Assembly: GCA_011523045.1 (NCBI GenBank)
Contig: WTHR01000098.1
Location: forward strand, 2,653-38,720
Source: Gammaproteobacteria bacterium
GTDB lineage: Bacteria; Pseudomonadota; Gammaproteobacteria; Arenicellales; UBA868
DNA length: 36,068 nt
Direction: 5' to 3'
In this document: in pieces, positions 1-8,630 of the stretch
Layout: each line of letters begins with the position of its first letter
Position numbering within the stretch: position 1 is the first letter of the stretch
Position numbers and translations under genes: made by a program
The notes under the pieces: model-generated
Seen by the model: only the letters and a program-made list of their open reading frames with translations
Databases searched by the model: none
Told to the model about the DNA's origin: nothing

Positions 1-375
1 GGCCTGCAACGTCTTGAAAAGCTCATGGATGAATACGCCGGCGGCATTTCGGTCAATTACATGACCAACGAGCCGCTGCTGCTGAGGGGTCTGGAACTGC
101 TGAAGATTCTGCACGAGGATTTCGAATACCTTGGCGCAGAAGATCTACACCAGCTTCAGCGTGCCTGGGAACTCAAGCACCGGGCGATCGCCTCAGAGTG
201 CGTGGTGCAACATACCCTCTTCCGCAAGGAAACCCGCTGGCCGGGCTACTACTACCGCGGAGACTTCATGAAACTGGACGACGAGAACTGGCATGCGCTG
301 ACTCTCTCTCGCCGCGATCCGGAATCCGGAGAGTGGGCGATGGAAAAAGCGCCGGTCTATCACATCGTCGATTAG
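1..375 (+). CDS. aprA: Adenylylsulfate (APS) reductase alpha subunit, C-terminal fragment (5' end outside window)
   Basis: Frame is open from base 1 (GLQRLEKLMDEYAGGISVNY...). The C-terminal sequence ECVVQHTLFRKETRWPGYYYRGDFMKLDDENWHALTLSRRDPESGEW is typical of dissimilatory AprA. Confidence 0.9.
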   Translation, partial: GLQRLEKLMDEYAGGISVNYMTNEPLLLRGLELLKILHEDFEYLGAEDLHQLQRAWELKHRAIASECVVQHTLFRKETRWPGYYYRGDFMKLDDENWHALTLSRRDPESGEWAMEKAPVYHIVD

Positions 376-388
376 TTCCTGGCGCTTC

Positions 389-421
389 AAAAAGGCGGGC
401 CGTTGTGCCCGCCTTTTTTTT
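389..421 (+). terminator. Rho-independent terminator after aprA
   Basis: AAGGCGGGC-CGTTGT-GCCCGCCTTTTTTTT: GC-rich stem followed by a T run. Confidence 0.9.
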
Positions 422-502
422 GCCCTCTTCAGAGCGCAAGTTCAGACGTGACCTCCCAGTAGATCAGATATTCATCTTAGATCATTTATATTCCTTGTCT
501 CT

Positions 503-2059
503 ATGAGTTCTAGCCCTGCCCAACCACCCAGCCACTTGCCGGATCACCTCGCCGGTTATGCGAACGAGCTCGTGGCAGCACAAAAGCGCTTGGGAGCGAG
601 TGCTGGTGACCTCGCAGCTTTGCTTGATCTCATTATTCAAAAACCAACCACGCGCGATCAACTCTGCGATCTTCTTGAAAAATCATGGGGCTCGCTCCAA
701 CACCTTCGAGAGCTTCTAACGACCCTTACGAGAGACACAACGGAGAGCGCTGAATTCACTGAAACCCTGACAGTTGCTCAAAAAGCAATAGAAGCTGGTG
801 CGCCGTTCTCTCTCACCAAACTGAAAGACGCTCTTGATGCTGCAGGGGCTCATTTAAAAAAGCCTCCCGTCGATTCAGTACTCCAAAGCAAACTGGCAGA
901 AGCGAATGCCCTCGCGTGCTGTCTTGAGCGCAATTACGACGGTGCTGCCAAGCATTACCAGATTGCCGCAAAGCTATCTGAATCCAGTCACGATAAAGAT
1001 GCGCACTGGCGCTACAAAAGCCTGCAAGCGTCGGCGCTTTGCGATTTGGGCCGCGAATCGCTCAACGACCATAAACTCTCAGAGGCGATAACACTATTTG
1101 AAGCCATCGCCTCAGGGCTCACCGACCAGGCCACGGATCCCGACAAATGGGCGAAAACCCAGAGTGAGCTTGGCAATGCGCTTGGCATCTCAGGTCAGCG
1201 CCAGCGTGGCACTCATCAGTTGCAGGAGGCCGTTGCGACTTACCAGAGAGCGTTAACGGTGCAAAGTCCGGAACGCTCTCCGAGTGACTGGGCAGCAACC
1301 CAGAACAGCCTCGGTAACGCGCTTGGTATCCTTGCCCACCGCCAAAAAGACGTGGCACTGCTGGAACAGTCCCAGCAGGCTTTCGAGCAGGCGCTAACCG
1401 TACGGACACAAGAGGAATATCCCTGGGATTGGGCGGCAACACAAAATAATCTTGGCTCCGTGCTTCAGGCACTCGGCCAACAGAAAAATGATCCGCAATT
1501 GCTAAAGCGTGCCGTAGACGCCTACAAGCAGGTACTTTTGGCCTGGACTCGTGATCAGGCGCCGCTGCACTGGGCCACCACCTTCAACAACCTTGGCACT
1601 GCGCTGAGACTGCTGGGTGAAAAAAGAAAAGGACCGAGAACACTGGAGCAGGCCGTGGCAGCCTACCGCAACGCATTGGCAGAGCGCACACGAGAGAGGG
1701 TACCGGCACAGTGGGCCATGACTCAGAACAACCTTGGCACCGCTTTGCAAAAGTTAGGGGAACGAAGTGAAAGTCCCCAACCTTTCAAGGACGCAATCTC
1801 TGCCTACCAGAGCGCTCTAAAAGAGTGGACCCAAGAACGCTCTCCCATGACCTGGGCGCTCACTGCAGCCAACCTTGCGTTTGCGCAAAAAAGCCTGGCA
1901 GAACGCCTTGGTGACGCGGGAACAGCAGGGCTGGCACTCAGCCAGCTCGAGGCCGTCGCTAAAGTATTTCGTGAGGCCAGTCATGCCCAATATTACGAAC
2001 ATGCCACGGAGCAGATTGCCAAAACCCGGGAGCTCCTCGAGGCACTCGGGGGGCATTAA
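503..2059 (+). CDS. Helical-repeat (TPR-like) protein with 47-aa repeats
   Basis: 518 aa ORF; repeated WAxTQNNLGxAL...A..AY..AL motifs at 47-residue intervals. Confidence 0.85.
   Translation: MSSSPAQPPSHLPDHLAGYANELVAAQKRLGASAGDLAALLDLIIQKPTTRDQLCDLLEKSWGSLQHLRELLTTLTRDTTESAEFTETLTVAQKAIEAGAPFSLTKLKDALDAAGAHLKKPPVDSVLQSKLAEANALACCLERNYDGAAKHYQIAAKLSESSHDKDAHWRYKSLQASALCDLGRESLNDHKLSEAITLFEAIASGLTDQATDPDKWAKTQSELGNALGISGQRQRGTHQLQEAVATYQRALTVQSPERSPSDWAATQNSLGNALGILAHRQKDVALLEQSQQAFEQALTVRTQEEYPWDWAATQNNLGSVLQALGQQKNDPQLLKRAVDAYKQVLLAWTRDQAPLHWATTFNNLGTALRLLGEKRKGPRTLEQAVAAYRNALAERTRERVPAQWAMTQNNLGTALQKLGERSESPQPFKDAISAYQSALKEWTQERSPMTWALTAANLAFAQKSLAERLGDAGTAGLALSQLEAVAKVFREASHAQYYEHATEQIAKTRELLEALGGH
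1148..1993 (+). repeat. Six in-register 141-bp coding repeat units (47 aa each; last unit degenerate)
   Basis: Repeat-initiating Trp codons (WAxT/WALT) at 1148, 1289, 1430, 1571, 1712 and 1853; every interval is exactly 141 nt. Confidence 0.85.
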
Positions 2060-2904
2060 TCCTTATCAGCAGGATCGAGCTCCGCGGAAGGATTCGGTCG
2101 GTAGAGAATAAAACTCACGTCGTCCGGCTTTGACGGCTGACCCGTCACCGGACTCTCCATTCGCGCAATCACCATTCGGGCGAGTTTTTCCGCTGAGCTA
2201 AGGAGCTCACCCGCTCTGATAAGTTCAACAATTTCAGATAAAAACAGGTTGTCCCATAACCCATCCGTACCCAATAACACGGTATCCCGCGCCGCAAGTT
2301 CGATGCCTTCCTGCCTTTCAAGCCACATCGCAGGATCTCCCATCATGTTGTTCAACAGATGCCGTTGAGGATGGAACAACGCTTCTTTTTCATCCAGGCC
2401 GTTGGCTTCCTTGATACCGACCGGCGAGTGGCACTGGGTCTTCAGCTTGATGCGGCCGCGCTGCCCCACCGCCAAGAGTGTTGAATCGCCTGCGTGACAA
2501 ACCTTTGCCACATTATCGGTGATCTCAGCGGCCGTCACTGTCGTGGCAGCACTGGGCAACTCCTTTAACAGTTGCTGATTGGCGGCTTCGATACGTTCCT
2601 GGAGCGGTTGATCTTTATTGAGAGTGGTATCTGCCAGGAAGCTGATGACGAGGTTCGCTGCCTCAAGACCCCGGGGCAGCCCACCGACACCATCGGCCAC
2701 AGCAAGACAGACGCCGCCATCGCGCTTTTCGACAACTCCCAGTGCATCTTCGTTGGTACCCGACTGTCCACCATGGGGTCGGCTGAAAACTACCGCTTGT
2801 CCTGTTTTGAGTTCGACTTTACGAGGTTCGGCAAGATTCTGCCCACACAACAGCACGGGAGGCGCCAAGCATTCGGAATCCGTCATTAGCGAGCTTACTG
2901 CCAC
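2056..2904 (-). CDS. PP2C-family serine/threonine phosphatase
   Basis: Motifs GTNEDALGVV, VADGVGG, CHAGDSTLL, LLGTDGLWDNL, KPDDVSFI. The start is either GTG at 2904 or ATG at 2886 (MTDSEC...). Confidence 0.85.
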   Translation of the reverse strand: MAVSSLMTDSECLAPPVLLCGQNLAEPRKVELKTGQAVVFSRPHGGQSGTNEDALGVVEKRDGGVCLAVADGVGGLPRGLEAANLVISFLADTTLNKDQPLQERIEAANQQLLKELPSAATTVTAAEITDNVAKVCHAGDSTLLAVGQRGRIKLKTQCHSPVGIKEANGLDEKEALFHPQRHLLNNMMGDPAMWLERQEGIELAARDTVLLGTDGLWDNLFLSEIVELIRAGELLSSAEKLARMVIARMESPVTGQPSKPDDVSFILYRPNPSAELDPADKD

Positions 2905-3629
2905 TCCATTGTTTCAAGATGCTGACAGAGCTGGCCGGCGCTTCGAAATTCCTTCGCAATCAAGGTGCGTTTTAAACCTCTGCAGATATCTTTGATCTCC
3001 TGCGGTTGGCGCCGGTACCAGCGCACACCTCCCAGCGCATCGTAAAAAATACGAATGAGATCAAAGACGTCGTGCTGGATGTTCTCCGCATTGGGCGCTC
3101 CCCAGCTGAACATGTCCAGCAACTTGAGCTCAAAACCCAGACCATGGCGCAGCACGATCACGTTGTCGGTGTGCAGATCCCCATGGTACTCGCCCTCGTT
3201 GTGGATCGCTTCGATACCCAGGGCAAGCGCATGCAGCAGGTGCACACCCTGAAAAGGATTCAAACGCCGTCCCGGCTGGCGCTTCAAAAAATCGGAAAGC
3301 AGTTCCCCTTCAACAAATTCTGAGACCAGAAATGAAACGGGTAGCCCATTGAAATCGAAAGTATCCCGCGTGTGATACTGGATCACCACCGGGCAGTGAC
3401 GCAGTTTGTGGAGCTTGCGGGCATAAAAGCGAAGCGCACGGTTACTGGGATTGCGCCGGGGAAAGAAGATCTTTACGGTGCGCTCTATCCTGGTGCCGAT
3501 CTCGCGCACCAGATAGACCTCTCCCTCCCATCCGGACCCAAGTCGTGAAACCACCTGGTATTTCCCGGCAAGTTGACTGCCTGGAGTAAGTGCAAACGTG
3601 CTGACGCGAGGCGGCTTTGCTTTCACCAA
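2895..3629 (-). CDS. Protein kinase-like protein with HGDLH catalytic motif
   Basis: Glycine loop LGSGWEGEVYLV, VKIFF lysine, HGDLHTDNVIV catalytic-loop-like motif, LLDMF in the DFG position. Confidence 0.8.
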   Translation of the reverse strand: MVKAKPPRVSTFALTPGSQLAGKYQVVSRLGSGWEGEVYLVREIGTRIERTVKIFFPRRNPSNRALRFYARKLHKLRHCPVVIQYHTRDTFDFNGLPVSFLVSEFVEGELLSDFLKRQPGRRLNPFQGVHLLHALALGIEAIHNEGEYHGDLHTDNVIVLRHGLGFELKLLDMFSWGAPNAENIQHDVFDLIRIFYDALGGVRWYRRQPQEIKDICRGLKRTLIAKEFRSAGQLCQHLETMEWQ

Positions 3630-3645
3630 AAAGGTCCCGGAATGA

Positions 3646-4074
3646 CTAACCCAGAACGAGTCGCATCATCTTATGATCGATACCCGCATCGAGGAAGATA
3701 TCTCCGTATGCCTTAAATCCCGCCCTTTCGTAAAAAGCCACGGCGGGTAGCTGGGCTCCCAGGCTGACCTCCTCCAACTTCAATCTCTTCGCCTCGGCGA
3801 CTAACGCGTCCAGAAGGGCCCGCCCGATGCCCTGACGGCGCATTGACTGGCTGACTGCCATCCGGCCGATCTTGCCCGATGCCAACATACGCCCGGTTCC
3901 AACGAGCCTGCCATCATCTGAAAAAGCGGCCGCGTGCCGGGCTGAGGCGTCTTCGCCATCAAGCTCGAGCTCGACCGGGACACCCTGCTCCTCGACGAAT
4001 ACCGTGTGGCGAATGGAGGATAGAGCTTCGCTGTAAGACGCCCAGTCCACAATCCGGATCTTCACACCCGCCAA
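3646..4074 (-). CDS. GNAT family N-acetyltransferase
   Basis: IGRMAVSQSMRRQGIGRALLDALVAEAK acetyl-CoA-binding motif and AVAFYERAGFKAYGDIFLDAGIDHKMM. Confidence 0.85.
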   Translation of the reverse strand: MAGVKIRIVDWASYSEALSSIRHTVFVEEQGVPVELELDGEDASARHAAAFSDDGRLVGTGRMLASGKIGRMAVSQSMRRQGIGRALLDALVAEAKRLKLEEVSLGAQLPAVAFYERAGFKAYGDIFLDAGIDHKMMRLVLG

Positions 4075-4098
4075 CGCCTTTTGCTCCCAAAGAGAGGT

Positions 4099-4947
4099 TC
4101 AGTTCCGAGAGGTATCGTCGTCTGAACCGAGTTCTTCAAACTCGGCCATCCCCTCATCCAGCTCGCGCTCAAGATCATCGTACTCGTCTGAGGGAACTTC
4201 ATCATCCCTGGACCGCGGCTTTATGGAACGCGAGAAATAAAGCCCCGCCTCGAAAAGCAGCCAGACCGGAATCGCCAGCATCGTCTGCGAGAAGATATCC
4301 GGAGGTGTCATCAGCATCCCGACCACAAACGCACCGACGATGATGTAGGGGCGTTTGGTGGCAAGCGCATCCGGGGTCGTCATGCCCATACGGACCAGCA
4401 GGACCGTCGCAACTGGCACCTCAAAAGCCAAACCAAAAGCGAAAAAGAGTTTCAGTACAAAGCTGAGATACGCACTGATGTCCGTCATGACCAAGACACC
4501 ATCAGGCGCCGTACTGGTAAAGAAGGCAAAGATCACCGGAAAGACAACAAAGTAGGCAAAAAGAATGCCCAGATAAAACAACACGCTGCTAGAGACCAGC
4601 AGGGGCACGGTGAGTTTTTTCTCGTGCTCATACAGCCCCGGTGCCACAAAGGCCCAAAGCTGATACAGCAGATACGGCATCGCGACCGCGGCAGCGAAAG
4701 CAAACGCAAACTTGAAGGGGACAAAGAACGGGCCATGCGGCTCCGTAGAAATCATAGAGTTCCCTTCCGGCAGCGCGGACATCAGCGGCTCGGCCAGATA
4801 CTCATACAGGGTATTGGCAAACGGCGCTGCCATGATGAACAGCACAAGTACGGCACCGCCACCGCGCATCAATCGATCGCGCAGTTCCAGCAGGTGCGAC
4901 ATAAAGGTCGCGCCCTGCATCTGTGTAGGGTTGGGAGATCGCGTCAC
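4099..4947 (-). CDS. tatC: Sec-independent translocase TatC
   Basis: SHLLELRDRLMR N-terminus, multiple TM helices, FAFGLAFEVPVATVLLVRMGM; adjacent tatB and tatA. Confidence 0.95.
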   Translation of the reverse strand: MTRSPNPTQMQGATFMSHLLELRDRLMRGGGAVLVLFIMAAPFANTLYEYLAEPLMSALPEGNSMISTEPHGPFFVPFKFAFAFAAAVAMPYLLYQLWAFVAPGLYEHEKKLTVPLLVSSSVLFYLGILFAYFVVFPVIFAFFTSTAPDGVLVMTDISAYLSFVLKLFFAFGLAFEVPVATVLLVRMGMTTPDALATKRPYIIVGAFVVGMLMTPPDIFSQTMLAIPVWLLFEAGLYFSRSIKPRSRDDEVPSDEYDDLERELDEGMAEFEELGSDDDTSRN

Positions 4948-4960
4948 CGGTCTTTACTGG

Positions 4961-5305
4961 TCAGCCGGCGCCGGTTTTTTCGGTCGCGTCTTCGCGAAGC
5001 GTTTTGGCCGACTCGTTGATTGAATCAACCACGCCTGCCATGGTGTCGTCTTCCTTGATGGATTCCGTCGCTTTGCTCACGTCATCTTTTATGTTGTTTA
5101 CTTCTTCGCCGAGTTTGCGCATATCCGCCAATTCGCTCTCGCGGATCTCGCGGTCGATATCAGACTTCACATCGGCAACCATCCGCCTGGCGCGCCCCAC
5201 CCACAAGCCCGCGGTCCGCGCGGCACGCGGCAACCGCTCCGGCCCCAAAACGACCAGAGCGATGGAAGCAATGATGACGATTTCTAAAAAGCCAATGTCA
5301 AACAC
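4961..5305 (-). CDS. tatB: Sec-independent translocase TatB
   Basis: MFDIGFLEIVIIASIALVVLGPERLPRAARTAGLWVGR. Confidence 0.93.
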   Translation of the reverse strand: MFDIGFLEIVIIASIALVVLGPERLPRAARTAGLWVGRARRMVADVKSDIDREIRESELADMRKLGEEVNNIKDDVSKATESIKEDDTMAGVVDSINESAKTLREDATEKTGAG

Positions 5306-5325
5306 GGCGCTACCCTTGGGGCAGA

Positions 5326-5580
5326 TCAGACTTTGGCGTTTTCTTTATCCGAATCCGAGTCTGCGTCTTCGGCGGATTCGGCAAGGCTGTCCTGGCCGGC
5401 CTCACCCTCAGTCTCGGATGACTCTTCGGCGCTCGCCCCATCTTTCATGGAGCTTCGAAATCCTTTTACGGCCCCGCCAAGATCTGTACCGAGATTGCGT
5501 AATTTCTTGGTACCAAAAAGCAGCAGCACAATCACCAGAACGATGAGTAACTGCCAGATACTGATGCCGCCCATTCCCAT
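5326..5580 (-). CDS. tatA: Sec-independent translocase TatA
   Basis: [45 protein letters not shown]. Confidence 0.93.
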   Translation of the reverse strand: MGMGGISIWQLLIVLVIVLLLFGTKKLRNLGTDLGGAVKGFRSSMKDGASAEESSETEGEAGQDSLAESAEDADSDSDKENAKV

Positions 5581-5827
5581 AACTCGTCTCCTATCCTGCT
5601 TTGTAGTTTTGTGTCATCCCGCCCTGCTTTGCCCAAAAAGGGCATCCGGCAGGCCGTCGCATCTTCGCCCGAACGGGCAAACCGCGATTTCTTGGGCACA
5701 TGATAACCGCTTTTAAAAAATCGTGGGAAGTATATGATTCTTCACGGAACCTTAAGGTCCCGGGCGCGCATTGTGACGCTCAGGCTCCTCGCCGTCGAAA
5801 ACGGCTTTGTGAGGGACGCTTGCTGGG

Positions 5828-7132
<1,305 letters not shown>

Positions 7133-7192
7133 TCAACGGATGAAAAAGCGTACCCAACATGGCACGCCGAGGTCGGAAGTTTAACTGAATAA

Positions 7193-7219
7193 ACAAAAAA
7201 GGCGCCCAAAAGGCGCCTT
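7193..7219 (-). terminator. Rho-independent terminator downstream of grxD
   Basis: On the minus strand: AAGGCGCC-TTTTG-GGCGCCTTTTTTG. Confidence 0.75.
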
Positions 7220-7246
7220 GATTGAATTGTCCAGAAGAGATCAGCG

Positions 7247-7564
7247 CTAGGCGGCCGGCGTCTGTGACAACGCTTTTTTAAGCTCGCCGTTTTCGTACAT
7301 TTCCATCATGATGTCGCTGCCTCCGACGAACTCCCCATTGATATAGAGCTGCGGAATAGTCGGCCAGTTTGAAAACTCCTTAATTCCCTGGCGGATTTCA
7401 TCATCCATCAGCACATCGGCGGTTTCGAACTCCGCACCCAGCGCCTGCAGGATCTGGATGGCACGCCCAGAAAAGCCGCACTGCGGAAAGTCGCGGTTGC
7501 CTTTCATAAAGAGCATGACGCGGTTGCTGTCTACTGTTTCCTTGATTCGTTGACTGACGTCCAT
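7247..7564 (-). CDS. grxD: Monothiol glutaredoxin (Grx4 family)
   Basis: VMLFMKGNRDFPQCGFSGRAIQIL (CGFS motif), NWPTIPQLYINGEFVGGSDIMMEMYENGEL. Confidence 0.95.
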   Translation of the reverse strand: MDVSQRIKETVDSNRVMLFMKGNRDFPQCGFSGRAIQILQALGAEFETADVLMDDEIRQGIKEFSNWPTIPQLYINGEFVGGSDIMMEMYENGELKKALSQTPAA

Positions 7565-7628
7565 GAGATTCCCCTGTAAAAATCTGTGACTGGCAAGCTA
7601 CGGTGATTGCCTTGTGTTGGTATCCGGC

Positions 7629-7865
7629 TTAAGCGGAAGCCTTTTCTTCCGGCGTTAAGGTGCGCATCGACAACGCATGGATCTGCACTTTCATGCGGTC
7701 ACCCAGCGCGCCATAGACCATCTGGTGCTGCTGAATGCGGCTCTTGCCGGCAAAAGCCGCACAGACGATCTCTGCCTCAAAATGGTGGCCATCGCCGGAA
7801 ATTTCAACCGACGCGCCCTCCAGGTTTTCTTCAATCCAGCCTTTGATGTCTTCTGGACTTACCAT
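7629..7865 (-). CDS. ibaG: BolA/IbaG family protein
   Basis: VSPEDIKGWIEENLEGASVEISGDGHHFEAEIVCAAFAGKSRIQQHQMVYGALGDRM; lies near murA and mlaC as in the E. coli ibaG locus. Confidence 0.88.
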   Translation of the reverse strand: MVSPEDIKGWIEENLEGASVEISGDGHHFEAEIVCAAFAGKSRIQQHQMVYGALGDRMKVQIHALSMRTLTPEEKASA

Positions 7866-7901
7866 TTCATTTCCTTTTGTTGCGCTTCAAACCCTTCAGA
7901 A

Positions 7902-8555
7902 TTAAAGGTTTTCTGAAGCTTTCTGCTCGAGTGATTCTATCAGGGCATCCAGCCCGTTGGCGTCAATGTACTCGCCATACTGGTTGCGGAAACTGATGAT
8001 CAGGCTGATTCCATCCACCTGGATATCGTAAATCTGCCAGTGGCCGTCGGCCGTGAGAAGGCAATAGTAATCTACCGGCACGGGCGTCTGAGCCGGTAGC
8101 ACCACCTCGGTCGGCACCACCGCAATGCGGCCCTCGGCCCTGAGCGTCACCTCGCCGAAGCGGAGTTCCTGATCCCCTGTGTACTCGAACATCGCGGTCG
8201 CATAGGTTCGCATGAGAAGGTTCTTGAAACCCATGGTGAACCGCTCACGCTGCTCCTCAGATGCGGTTTTCCAATGGGAACCCAGAATCAATCGGGACAC
8301 TTTGTTCAGTGCGATCTTGGGGATGACGAGTTCTTCAACGAGCGCGTAAAGCGCGCCATGATCCGCCTCAAGTTCTGCACGGCGTTCGCGCAACTCACTG
8401 ATCAGTTGATTGACTGTGCTCTGGATCATCTCGTCTGCCGTTGGCGCGGCAATCGCACTAGCGCATCCCATAGCGATGACCAGACCCAGCGCAAAATGCT
8501 GGGACATTTTCACAGTCCGGTTCACTACCCGGATCAATCGAAGAAACACAGTCAC
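7902..8555 (-). CDS. MlaC/Ttg2D/HpnM-like periplasmic phospholipid-binding protein
   Basis: Signal peptide, then ADEMIQSTVNQLISELRERR...RLILGSHWKTASEEQRERFTMGFKNLLMRTYATAMFEYTG. Start may be internal (MSQHFALGL...). Confidence 0.88.
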   Translation of the reverse strand: MTVFLRLIRVVNRTVKMSQHFALGLVIAMGCASAIAAPTADEMIQSTVNQLISELRERRAELEADHGALYALVEELVIPKIALNKVSRLILGSHWKTASEEQRERFTMGFKNLLMRTYATAMFEYTGDQELRFGEVTLRAEGRIAVVPTEVVLPAQTPVPVDYYCLLTADGHWQIYDIQVDGISLIISFRNQYGEYIDANGLDALIESLEQKASENL

Positions 8556-8630
8556 ACGATCATCCTGTAATCTGGGTCAAGGCGGATATTTTGCAAAGTT
8601 AGCGCCGTCACTTCAAATGGCGATTTACTG

